A DNA stretch of 24,600 nucleotides. It comes from RPQK01 sp041946865 (GTDB lineage Bacteria > Acidobacteriota > UBA6911 > RPQK01). The notes under the pieces were generated by a model. The model saw nothing but the letters and a program-made list of their open reading frames with translations, did not search any database and had not been told where the DNA came from. This document shows positions 1-7,927 of the stretch, piece by piece. A program made the translations under genes and the position numbers. The number at the start of each line of letters is the position of its first letter. Position 1 is the first letter of the stretch. The stretch covers positions 1 to 24,600 of the forward strand of contig JBHGBF010000055.1 in NCBI GenBank assembly GCA_041946865.1, read 5' to 3'.

Positions 1-317
1 GGAATAAGCCCGAGTTTTCGAAAGTGGCACCATTTTGTACAAAAATTAGGTAGCTAGCGCCTCGCAGTCCCGTCCGGCCAGACGTTGGATGAATTCCAGA
101 AGACGGTTTAGAACCGGGTCACGCCGCCGGGAATTGCTGTTTGGCGAAGCAGAGGCCGACGCGGAACGGCTGTCAAACAAGTGTGTCCTGAGCAGTGCCA
201 TAGCTTGCTGGCCTCCGTGCGTAACGGCCCAACCGGCCTCGGAGTATTCGCGCGGACCAATTTCAGAAGGGAGACTCGTGGAGGCGGTTGACGCAGGCCT
301 CCACGAGTTGCAGGTCC
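1..317. other. Gene-free stretch at the left edge
   Basis: I see no supportable gene here. A minus-strand frame (46-321) begins at a GTG overlapping the stop of the receptor gene, and a plus-strand frame lies at 89-349, but neither has a recognisable domain, and the serine/arginine-rich composition looks like chance coding in GC-rich DNA. The stretch does hold a strong inverted repeat at 274-308 and a perfect 12-bp palindrome TTTTGTACAAAA at 33-44. Confidence 0.6.
274..308 (-). terminator. Strong 3' stem-loop after the first receptor gene
   Basis: The arms ACTCGTGGAGGC (274-285) and GCCTCCACGAGT (297-308) pair perfectly over 12 bp around an 11-nt loop, starting 10 bp past the receptor stop codon. 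On the minus strand the stem is followed by CTCCCTTC and not a run of T, so it is not a textbook intrinsic terminator. It may stabilise the 3' end of the very long receptor mRNA or act with Rho. Confidence 0.5.
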
Positions 318-3300
318 TCACCAGTCGAGCCGCATGCCCACCTGAATGACCCGATGGTCCGCAGACACGCCAGTCACCTGACCGAACAGCAGGCTGGCCG
401 GGTTGGTCGAGATGCCGGTGAATTGATGCCGGTTGAAGGCATTGAGCACGTCCGCCCTCAGCTGAAAACGCGCGCCTTCGCCCAGTAGCTTGACACTGAA
501 ATCCTTCTGCAATCCGAAATCCTCGCTATAGTACGGGAATCCCCTGATCTCAGAGCTGGCAAAGGGGGCGTTACCGCGCTCAAAGCGTTCGGGGTCCCGG
601 ATCAGGGAAGTATTGACATACTTGTGTTCCCCGGTCCCCGGGGTTGAGATCCGGGACATGTCGAAGTTGCGGGAACCAAAAGGCACTTTGAGACTTGCTC
701 CGTTCGGATTCTCTATCACAGCCCGGTTCGTCGCGGCGTTGAAGTTGGGTGTCGCTGTGCCGCTGAAACCAAGCGGAGCTCCATTTTGGTAATTCCCCAG
801 ATACTGGATCACCCATCCACCGAAAAGCAGGTCCAGGGCGCGGGGCATGCTGTCGCCAACCCACTTGCCCCCGCCGATCGGCAGCTCATACGACAACGAA
901 GCTTTGACCACGTGTGTCCGGTCGTAGGGAGCGATGGATTTCTCAAGACCAAGATTGTAGTAGTCAAGCGGGCGTCCGAGATTGGAGTCCCAGGTGTTGA
1001 AGGCGGTGTCGATATTGGAGAGCGTCTTCGAGAGGGTGTAGTTGGCCAGCCACGAAAGACCCGCCGAGTAGCGCTTGGTGAAGGCAAGCTGCATGGAGTG
1101 GTATGTGGCGAAACCCAAGGGCGAGTTGTAAGCGAGAATTCCCTGCCAGTCCGGAAGCTGCGGGAAAGGCTGCAGGCTCTGCTGGAGAGAGATCCACTTC
1201 GTGCCTTCGGGGAAGGGATATCGGGCCCCCATAGCCTTCGCTTCAGCCGGTATGTCCGAGCTTCTGTTGAACCAGATGTTCTGCAAGTCGTCGCCGAATT
1301 TCAGGACATCGGTCTTGAGTTGGTTGATCTGATTGAGCTGATTAGCGTAAATGGCGGTGCTCTTCGATCCGACGTAACCCAGATCTATGACGATTTCGCC
1401 TGGCAGCTGATACTGAAAGTTCGCGTTCCACTGCTGCACATAAGGCAACTTCCCGCCTTCCGGGTCCCAGTAAACAGCTCCCCACTTGGTGTTCGCCAGG
1501 GAGGGGTTGTAATCCGGGGGTATCTCGACGCCCGGATATCCACTGTCCCAGTTGAATGCCGCCACACCTTTAGCCGAAGGACTCGGCACGAAATTCTGAC
1601 GCGCCAGGCCCATCAGCGAGCCGTAAGGAACCCCCGCCCAGTCGTTCGGTACACGCGGGACATAAAAAAAGCCGTAGCCGCCGCGAAAGACGAACTTGGG
1701 AGTGATTTGGTAGGCCAGTCCGAGGCGCGGGCCAAAACCATTGTAGCGATTGTCCACGAAGCCCCGTTTCCCATTGCGCCCGGGACCCTTTCCGGTGTAT
1801 TCGATAGCGCCGGGGAAACCGGTTTGAGGATCAGTGCAGGTGGTGCAGAAGGTGTAGAGACGATCGTACATCTCGGTCTGGACCGGCTGGTAGTCCCAGC
1901 GCAATCCAAGGTTGAGCGTGAACTTGGGCGAGATCTTGAAGTCGTCCTGGACAAACAGCGCCAGGTATTGGAACTGGGATGCAGTGGGCATGCTCTGCAG
2001 GGCGTCGGCGTTCCGCACTTCCCCCAGCAGCATGCTGGCAAAGGAGTGCCCGACCCTCGGGTTTCCTATCAGCCCCGTGACTTCGCGGTCAAAGTTGAAG
2101 CGCCCGGCCGGGAACTCCTCCTTGACCGTACTGAACAGAGTCCGACGGGTGTCGGCGCCTATTTTGATCACGTGACGGCCGGTCACGTAGCTCACCGTGT
2201 CGTTGAACTGCCACACCGTGGCGAACTGCAGGCTCTGCTGCGCGTATCCCATGGTGGCGAAATTGACCCGATCAGAGCCGCCCAGAGTGACAACCGGCCA
2301 TGGGCCGTCCTGTTTGACGCCTTTGATACCCAATATGCCGCCCCCGCCTTCGTCCTTGGAGGTCGCAATGTGGTGTGACCCAATGCGGTTCGCCGACACC
2401 ATGAAGTGGTTCAGCAATCTTGGAGTTATGGTGTAATCGTGCGAAACCCGGGGCAGGTATCCGTAATACGGGTTTTTCTCGGAGCCAGACAAAGGGCCGC
2501 CCGTTTCGCCTTCATCCGTCCAGAGGCCATTGCCGCTGTTGTCGGTCAGCAGCCGATCGCGCTCGCTATAGGAGAAAACAGCCGAGAGTTTCTGCCGATT
2601 GGATACGTTGTGGTCGACCTTGAGGGAAAACTGATGGTTCTTTTGGAAAACCTGATTGTAGGCTGGGCCGAAACGGTTCCGAATGAGTGAAAACCTGCCG
2701 TCCGGGTCCTTTACCTGCGGTGGGTAATACTTGTTCATAACCTCGGCGAGCTTGCGGGAGACTGCGGAAATCCTGTGGGACGGGATGATGTTGTTGGGGA
2801 AGGGGTCCCGCACCAGCGTTTTGCCCACATACTTGGTGGTGGCCGGATCATAGATCGCGCCGCGCAGGATGTCACGGCCGAGCGCGTCCTTGCCGACCAC
2901 TTCATTGGTGAGCAGCCGGCTCAGATCGCCGTTCCACATTTCAGGCAAAGGCACGGTGATGCTCGGACTGCCCAGCCCACGGTTTTCCTCGTTGTATCTT
3001 TCGAAGGTCGCGTAGAAAAAGGTCTTGTCGCGCCCATCATAGATTTCCGGGATGAGGATCGGCCCACCGCCCGAAACCGCCCAGTTGTGTTTCCGATCAC
3101 GTTGGCGGGGAATACCGTAGTAGTTTGAGGAGAAGGAATTGGCGTTCAGGGACTCATTGCGGAAGAGGGCCATCGCGCTCCCATGCCAAGCATTAGTGCC
3201 CGACTTCATGACAAAGTTGAAGACACCGCCGCCCGTCCGTCCGTATTCCGCACTGAGTCCGCTGGTCTGAACGCGGAATTCCTCGACCGCTTCCACCGAC

Positions 3301-3920
3301 GGCTTCGCTCCCGAGAAATCCCCAGCCAAATATCCGGAAACCGACCCCCCGTCTAGAAGGACCTCTTTTGAGAAAGTAGGACCTCCGTTGATCCGGCTTT
3401 CCCATACATCACCTTGCACTCCGGGGGTGACAGCGTAAGCGAAGGCTTCGGGACTGCGTCCTCCGTTGAAGCTGAGCGGAAGATCGATGACCCGACGACG
3501 ATCCAACAGGGTACCCACCTCCGGGGATTCGGTTTGCAGTGCCGCCGCACCTGCAACCACCTCGACCGCATCCGTCACTTCCCCGAGCTGCATTTGAACG
3601 TCGATCCGAGCGACCTGCGAGACGTTCAGGACGATGCCGTCGCGGACCAGAGTCTTGAAACCTGGCATCTGGAAGGTGATCCTGTAACTGCCGATCGGCA
3701 GGTTGGGAACGGTGTAGTGCCCCACGTCATTAGTCGTGGTGTCGTACGTCGCATTCGTCGCCGTATTCCTCACTTGGATTTCCAAGCCGGGTATGGCTAG
3801 CGCTTCAGGATCTGTAACGGTACCCGTGACGGTCGCACGATCCTGTTGAGAAAAGATCGGTGCGACTATCTGGGATCCGAGCACCACAAGTGCTGCAAAT
3901 AGAAACAGTCGTCTTGGCAT
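318..3920 (-). CDS. Oar-like TonB-dependent receptor 1
   Basis: This is a 1200-residue outer-membrane receptor, probably for uptake of an oligosaccharide or other large ligand using TonB energy. A signal peptide (about residues 1-25, ending near FSQQ) is followed by a carboxypeptidase-regulatory-like beta-sandwich (about 28-110, with GTVTDP and GHYTVPNLPIGSYRI), a plug region (about 120-250) and a beta-barrel. The chain ends VGMRLDW; an aromatic last residue is typical of barrel proteins. I chose the ATG at 3920 because GAGGAGGTC lies 7 nt upstream of it; an upstream in-frame GTG at 3959 lacks such a site. The gene stands alone, about 100 nt downstream of a tandem-palindrome promoter. The architecture is that of the Oar-like receptors expanded in Acidobacteria. 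The ligand cannot be read from the sequence. Confidence 0.9.
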   Translation of the reverse strand: MPRRLFLFAALVVLGSQIVAPIFSQQDRATVTGTVTDPEALAIPGLEIQVRNTATNATYDTTTNDVGHYTVPNLPIGSYRITFQMPGFKTLVRDGIVLNVSQVARIDVQMQLGEVTDAVEVVAGAAALQTESPEVGTLLDRRRVIDLPLSFNGGRSPEAFAYAVTPGVQGDVWESRINGGPTFSKEVLLDGGSVSGYLAGDFSGAKPSVEAVEEFRVQTSGLSAEYGRTGGGVFNFVMKSGTNAWHGSAMALFRNESLNANSFSSNYYGIPRQRDRKHNWAVSGGGPILIPEIYDGRDKTFFYATFERYNEENRGLGSPSITVPLPEMWNGDLSRLLTNEVVGKDALGRDILRGAIYDPATTKYVGKTLVRDPFPNNIIPSHRISAVSRKLAEVMNKYYPPQVKDPDGRFSLIRNRFGPAYNQVFQKNHQFSLKVDHNVSNRQKLSAVFSYSERDRLLTDNSGNGLWTDEGETGGPLSGSEKNPYYGYLPRVSHDYTITPRLLNHFMVSANRIGSHHIATSKDEGGGGILGIKGVKQDGPWPVVTLGGSDRVNFATMGYAQQSLQFATVWQFNDTVSYVTGRHVIKIGADTRRTLFSTVKEEFPAGRFNFDREVTGLIGNPRVGHSFASMLLGEVRNADALQSMPTASQFQYLALFVQDDFKISPKFTLNLGLRWDYQPVQTEMYDRLYTFCTTCTDPQTGFPGAIEYTGKGPGRNGKRGFVDNRYNGFGPRLGLAYQITPKFVFRGGYGFFYVPRVPNDWAGVPYGSLMGLARQNFVPSPSAKGVAAFNWDSGYPGVEIPPDYNPSLANTKWGAVYWDPEGGKLPYVQQWNANFQYQLPGEIVIDLGYVGSKSTAIYANQLNQINQLKTDVLKFGDDLQNIWFNRSSDIPAEAKAMGARYPFPEGTKWISLQQSLQPFPQLPDWQGILAYNSPLGFATYHSMQLAFTKRYSAGLSWLANYTLSKTLSNIDTAFNTWDSNLGRPLDYYNLGLEKSIAPYDRTHVVKASLSYELPIGGGKWVGDSMPRALDLLFGGWVIQYLGNYQNGAPLGFSGTATPNFNAATNRAVIENPNGASLKVPFGSRNFDMSRISTPGTGEHKYVNTSLIRDPERFERGNAPFASSEIRGFPYYSEDFGLQKDFSVKLLGEGARFQLRADVLNAFNRHQFTGISTNPASLLFGQVTGVSADHRVIQVGMRLDW

Positions 3921-3949
3921 GATCTGGACCTCCTCGTCTATAGGGCGCT

Positions 3950-3997
3950 GGGATGCCACTATTGGAGCCTGGAAATGCTCCTTAGCCTTTCTAAGCC
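3950..3997 (-). promoter_or_regulatory. Conserved 5' leader blocks, copy A
   Basis: Downstream of promoter copy A, the minus strand reads GGCTTAGAAAGG (3997-3986) and ATAGTGGCATCCC (3962-3950). Similar blocks follow promoter copies B and C in the same order. In this copy CTTAG and CTAAG around the first block can form a small hairpin. The function is unknown; a post-transcriptional element or ancestry by duplication are both possible. Confidence 0.45.
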
Positions 3998-4015
3998 GAG
4001 GATCGCCCGGTAGGG

Positions 4016-4052
4016 AGTGTACTGGGGTTACGTAACAGTCACGTTACGTAAC
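4016..4052 (-). promoter_or_regulatory. Tandem-palindrome promoter, copy A (receptor 1)
   Basis: Two perfect palindromes GTTACGTAAC occupy 4027-4036 and 4043-4052 with a 6-bp spacer. Five bases further towards the gene is AGTGTA (4016-4021), which reads TACACT on the minus strand, a plausible -10 element for the receptor gene starting at 3920. On the minus strand the 6-bp spacer reads GTGACT, which resembles a -35 core (TGAC). The same layout recurs at four other places in this window. Confidence 0.8.
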
Positions 4053-4154
4053 CGCCATGGTTCTCGAAGCGAGAGTCGCAAGCGAGAACAACGAGCGCCG
4101 GCCGCGCCTCGTAGCATCTTCCCAAGATGCAAGGGGATGGGAGATGGGAAACAG

Positions 4155-4187
4155 CCGCTGGGCGCGCCGAACGGGGCGCGCCAGCGG
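4155..4187 (-). terminator. GC-rich hairpin after receptor 2
   Basis: A hairpin with arms CCGCTGG and CCAGCGG, extended inward by GCGCGCC-type pairing with a one-base offset, lies about 18 bp beyond the stop of the receptor 2 gene. On the minus strand it is followed by CTGTTTCCC, a short T-containing tail. It is a probable but imperfect intrinsic terminator. Confidence 0.5.
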
Positions 4188-4204
4188 CGTAACATCAGAT
4201 GATT

Positions 4205-7200
4205 TCAGAAGCTCAACCGCCCGGTAAACCGGACCGTCCGGGGATTCTCACCGCTGGTGATTTGGCCGAACGTTTTTGGGTTGGAGATGTTGGTGCCCGG
4301 ATCACCCCACAGGGGGCTGTTTGGCACGTTTATCACCTCAGCCCGGAGGTCAAACGCGAGTCTGTCATAGAGATGGAATGTCTTAAAAAAGACGGCGTCG
4401 TGGCTGATACGGTTGGGCGCCCGGAGCCAGTCATACCGCTCCGGTTCTGGTGTAATGTCGTATTTTCCGGTTAGCGCCTGGACCTTGTTGATGTCCAGGC
4501 ACGGTGTTGCCGGCAGCCCGGTGGCTGGTGTCCCCAGGCAGTCGTGGACATCCCTGTCAGTCGAGGGGTTTCCTATCGGTATAGGTCGGCCGATCGGGCC
4601 AATCAGCCCCAACGGGGCGCCGGTGGCGTACTTGAAGATCCATGTGAGGCTCCAACCGCCCACAACGTGATCGAGCCATCTCGGCCAGGTGGCGCCTATC
4701 CGTTTGTTCTTGCCAAGCGGTAAGTCCGCGGTTGCAAATATTCTCGCCAGATGGGTGCGGTCGCTTGCGGTCACAGTCTTATAGAAGCGATCGTTCACCA
4801 GGCTCTGCGGGTCGAACTCCATGTTTTTGGAGAATGTGTAATTCGCCACCACCTGCACGCCGTCGCTCAGGCGCTTCTCCCACCGGGTCTGCATGGAGTG
4901 GTAGCGTCCCCAAGGGCCGTTGACGTTCTGCTCGGTGACAGACGTGAACTGAGGAAAGCGGACCTTCAGCTGGTTGGCGGTGATTTTGGCGCTGGCACCC
5001 CGGGATGTGCTCGCGGGCAGGATGCCGTAGAACGGGTTTGTCGTCGTGTTGTCCTCCGTTCGAAAGGCATCCGGCACTTCATTCAAGTTGTAATCCCGGA
5101 AGAGGCTGTTGTATCGAACACCCACATATGCGATCTCGGCCATTGATGACCACGGCAACTGGCGCTGCACGGTCAGCTGAAACTGGTGGATACTGGGCAG
5201 TTTGATATTCGGGTTGGTGTACGTTATCCCGCTCCCCAGGAGCGACTGGTTACCCAGAGCATTGCCAGTGATCGGGTTGAATCCGTTCGGGAAGGGATTG
5301 GATAGGCTAACCCCGGGCAGCACCGTGCGATAGCCGTCACCCGATCCGATATAGGCGGTGTTAAAACTATAACTGCCCGGCACGACAGGACCACCCGAAT
5401 TGAGGTTGTTGACGAGCCCTTCGTAGACTAGTCCCCAAGCCGCGCGGATCACAGTCTTCGAACCCATCATGTAGGACACCCCAATCCTGGGGCCGAAGTT
5501 ATCGCGGTCCATTGTCCCCTGCCTGCGCGGCAGCCCATTCGTGTTTACAAACCTCAAACCGCCTTTGAGCTCCCCGATGCCGGGTACGGTGATGCCCAGA
5601 TTCTCATCCGACGAGAAGTCATACCACATGCGGTCGAAGCGCTCGGTAAAGGGAGTCTCGAGCTCATAGCGAAGCCCGAGGGCCAAAGACAGGGAAGGCC
5701 GGATTCGATAGTCGTCCTGGATGTAGAGTGCGGCGTAGTGGCTCTGCGCCGCCGGCGCGGCCGCCCGGACCATCGAACCGCCGGTGGGAAGGCCCAGGAG
5801 CAGCGATGCCATGCCGCTTCCAGAGGTCGTATTGGAGTTCGCGTTGTCGTTGGCACGGGTCAACAACTTGTCGAAGGTGAAGGCCCCGTTTTGGGCATTC
5901 CCCGGGAAATTGTCGTTCCAGCGCGTGTTCCGGTACTCCGCGCCCCACCGCAAGTTGTGGTTGCTCCAATAACTGTTGAATGCGGCGGCGGCAGACAGCA
6001 CATTGTTGACATTCTTGCGGAAGCCCGGGCCGATTGGGGGGATGGCGCCGTCATTAACATCGAATCGCGGCCAGCCGGCCGGCTGGTCGCCTCCACTGTA
6101 GAGGTTGTTCTTGATAATGTCGGGAAGCTTGAGTATATCAGGATCCAGGTTGTCGCCAACGCCGCGAACGTGCTGGCTGAATCGATTGAATCCCACTCGG
6201 AAACTCGCGACCAGCGTCGACCGAAACGTGACCGTATCGTCGACCACGAACTGATGAGCGGACCGAGCTTGGGGAGTGAAGCCAAGATACCCTGGCAGCG
6301 GCGGATTGGAGAAATCGAAATCATTAAAAACCGCGTAGTTTCGGGCAAACCTACCATACAAGCGATGCTTGTCATTCAGGTTGTGATCGACACGCGATTG
6401 AAGGTAGGTGTACGGCAGATCGAGAACGACGCTTCCCAGGTAGTTCGGCAAGCCCAGCTGGTTGGGGTTAGCAAAATAGTTGGCTTTCGGGTACTGACTC
6501 ATGACCGCCGCGCCTACCGGATTGATTCGACTCGCCGAGATGCGGGCACCGTCGAACTGCTGCCGGGATACGAATTTCCCGTTTGCGTCCATCACGGTCG
6601 TAAGGGGATCGTAGAGCTGAAGAGGCTGCCCGCTCGGACTGAGTGTCTGGGAAAAATCGCCTTGACGCTCCAGGTCTGTGGGAACCCGCCACTGGTAGCT
6701 CACGCTGCGGGTGCTGCGCTGTCTTTCCAGGCCGACGCTGAAAAAAGTCCGGTCCTTTATGATCGGACCGTTGACGACGCCTCCCAGGATGAGCTGGTTG
6801 ACAAGGCCGCGCGGCTGGCCGAAATAGTTGTTCGTCCAGGTATTGGCATTGAGCCGCTCGTCCCGGACGTTCAGATAGGCACTGCCGTGGAACTGGTTCG
6901 TTCCGGTCTTGGTGGAGACCATGATCGCTCCGCCGTTGGTGCGGCCCTGCGATGCGTCGAACATCGCTGTTACGACTTTGAGCTCTTCCACCATCTCGGA
7001 CATTGGCCAGACGTAGCTGACACCGGACATGCGGGGCACGTCGGCCGCCGCCCCGTCAATGTTCATCTGGTTGCCGGTCGCGCTGCTCCCGTTGATCCGA
7101 ACAAAGCTCGTTTCGTAGTTGGTCGCAGTGCCGACAACCTGCGGGATGACGCCGGGCGCGATGTCGGCTGTCGCCAGCGGATTATCGCCCACGATCGGAA

Positions 7201-7708
7201 GGCGGTTCAGAAGCTTGCTGTCCAGGACCTGGCCGAAGTCGGCGCTGGTCGTCTGGAGCATGGGCGGCTCTGCCGTCACCATGACGGTCTCGGCAAGACC
7301 GCCGGGCGTGAGGGTGAAATCCACCGTCAAACGACCCTGGGTCTGCAGAACGATATCCGAGCGGCTGACCGTGTTGAAGCCTTCGTGAGAGACGCTAATC
7401 GCGTATACACCGGGAGTCAGAAATGGGGCGACATAGCTGCCTACCAAGTTCGTCGTCAGCTCCGCGGACGTTTTTGTGGCCTCGTTTGTGACCGTGACCT
7501 TCGCTTCTGGAACACTCGCCCCTGAGGAATCCACCACCCGGCCTAAGAGAGTCCCCCGGATCTCTTGAGCTCGCAACACGGAGCCGCCAACCATGACGAC
7601 AAGCATCAATGCGACGCACGCATGCTTCAACAGACGGCCTCGGCTGGGTTGACCGTCAAACACTACTACCGTAAAGACTGCTTCACAGACGCTGAGAAAT
7701 CGACTCAT
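4205..7708 (-). CDS. Oar-like TonB-dependent receptor 2
   Basis: This 1167-residue outer-membrane receptor is related in architecture to its neighbour but clearly diverged from it. The start ATG at 7708 is supported by GAGGAGGGCGAGGT directly upstream. The N-terminus is long for a signal peptide: about 27 residues precede the hydrophobic core ACVALMLVVMVGG, and cleavage is likely near LRAQ. A carboxypeptidase-regulatory-like domain follows (about 49-130, with GRVVDSSGASVPEAKVTVTN), then a plug (about 135-260, including KTGTNQFHGSAYLNVR) and a barrel ending GRLSF, with a C-terminal Phe. It lies about 90 nt downstream of its own copy of the tandem-palindrome promoter and is followed by a hairpin, so it is probably monocistronic. 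Its ligand is unknown; shared control with glycosidases suggests a carbohydrate. Confidence 0.9.
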   Translation of the reverse strand: MSRFLSVCEAVFTVVVFDGQPSRGRLLKHACVALMLVVMVGGSVLRAQEIRGTLLGRVVDSSGASVPEAKVTVTNEATKTSAELTTNLVGSYVAPFLTPGVYAISVSHEGFNTVSRSDIVLQTQGRLTVDFTLTPGGLAETVMVTAEPPMLQTTSADFGQVLDSKLLNRLPIVGDNPLATADIAPGVIPQVVGTATNYETSFVRINGSSATGNQMNIDGAAADVPRMSGVSYVWPMSEMVEELKVVTAMFDASQGRTNGGAIMVSTKTGTNQFHGSAYLNVRDERLNANTWTNNYFGQPRGLVNQLILGGVVNGPIIKDRTFFSVGLERQRSTRSVSYQWRVPTDLERQGDFSQTLSPSGQPLQLYDPLTTVMDANGKFVSRQQFDGARISASRINPVGAAVMSQYPKANYFANPNQLGLPNYLGSVVLDLPYTYLQSRVDHNLNDKHRLYGRFARNYAVFNDFDFSNPPLPGYLGFTPQARSAHQFVVDDTVTFRSTLVASFRVGFNRFSQHVRGVGDNLDPDILKLPDIIKNNLYSGGDQPAGWPRFDVNDGAIPPIGPGFRKNVNNVLSAAAAFNSYWSNHNLRWGAEYRNTRWNDNFPGNAQNGAFTFDKLLTRANDNANSNTTSGSGMASLLLGLPTGGSMVRAAAPAAQSHYAALYIQDDYRIRPSLSLALGLRYELETPFTERFDRMWYDFSSDENLGITVPGIGELKGGLRFVNTNGLPRRQGTMDRDNFGPRIGVSYMMGSKTVIRAAWGLVYEGLVNNLNSGGPVVPGSYSFNTAYIGSGDGYRTVLPGVSLSNPFPNGFNPITGNALGNQSLLGSGITYTNPNIKLPSIHQFQLTVQRQLPWSSMAEIAYVGVRYNSLFRDYNLNEVPDAFRTEDNTTTNPFYGILPASTSRGASAKITANQLKVRFPQFTSVTEQNVNGPWGRYHSMQTRWEKRLSDGVQVVANYTFSKNMEFDPQSLVNDRFYKTVTASDRTHLARIFATADLPLGKNKRIGATWPRWLDHVVGGWSLTWIFKYATGAPLGLIGPIGRPIPIGNPSTDRDVHDCLGTPATGLPATPCLDINKVQALTGKYDITPEPERYDWLRAPNRISHDAVFFKTFHLYDRLAFDLRAEVINVPNSPLWGDPGTNISNPKTFGQITSGENPRTVRFTGRLSF

Positions 7709-7745
7709 ACCTCGCCCTCCTCACAGATTGGTTGAATGGGAGCTT

Positions 7746-7772
7746 GGGATTGCCACCACGGTCTTTTAGGCC
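7746..7772 (-). promoter_or_regulatory. Conserved 5' leader blocks, copy B
   Basis: The minus strand reads GGCCTAAAAGACC (7772-7760), then GTGGTGGCAATCCC (7759-7746), between promoter copy B and the receptor 2 start. The decamer GCCTAAAAGA is identical to the one in the leader of the CBM protein gene, and the second block matches the leaders of copies A and C in TGGCA. Confidence 0.45.
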
Positions 7773-7790
7773 TGCGGCGTCTGCGAGAGG

Positions 7791-7827
7791 AGTGTATCGG
7801 GGTTACGTAACGGTCGGGTTACGTAAC
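7791..7827 (-). promoter_or_regulatory. Tandem-palindrome promoter, copy B (receptor 2)
   Basis: Perfect palindromes GTTACGTAAC lie at 7802-7811 and 7818-7827 with a 6-bp spacer, and AGTGTA (TACACT on the minus strand) lies at 7791-7796 after a 5-bp gap. On the minus strand the spacer is CCGACC. The layout is identical to copies A and C and points at the receptor gene starting at 7708. Confidence 0.8.
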
Positions 7828-7882
7828 GATGAGGTTATGACGCGGCGTCTGGCGAGCCTGCCAAGGCTGGGCTAGAAACGAA

Positions 7883-7902
7883 AGGGGGCCTTTCGGCCCC
7901 CT
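7883..7902 (-). terminator. Intrinsic terminator of the CBM protein gene
   Basis: On the minus strand AGGGGGCC and GGCCCCCT form a perfect 8-bp stem closed by a GAAA tetraloop, followed by TTCGTTTCT. It begins about 26 bp after the stop of the 7928-9937 gene and separates that gene from the promoter of receptor 2. Confidence 0.8.
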
Positions 7903-7927
7903 CTATCCCACTGCATGTGGGCGGCAC

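Noticed and set aside
33..44. TTTTGTACAAAA, resembling a phage att core
   Set aside because: It is a 12-bp palindrome in an AT-rich patch with no integrase, no second copy and no tRNA in view; chance resemblance is likely.
46..321. 91-codon frame starting at a GTG that overlaps the receptor 1 stop
   Set aside because: The GTGA overlap is tempting as translational coupling, but there is no ribosome-binding site, the frame crosses a 12-bp hairpin, and the product has no domain.
786..2378. Long plus-strand open frame opposite receptor 1
   Set aside because: It lies wholly antisense to a well-supported receptor gene and has no recognisable domain. Long antisense frames are expected in GC-rich coding DNA.
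5738..7525. 595-codon plus-strand open frame opposite receptor 2
   Set aside because: It is antisense to the receptor, with His/Arg/Val-rich composition typical of reverse-strand translation and no domain.
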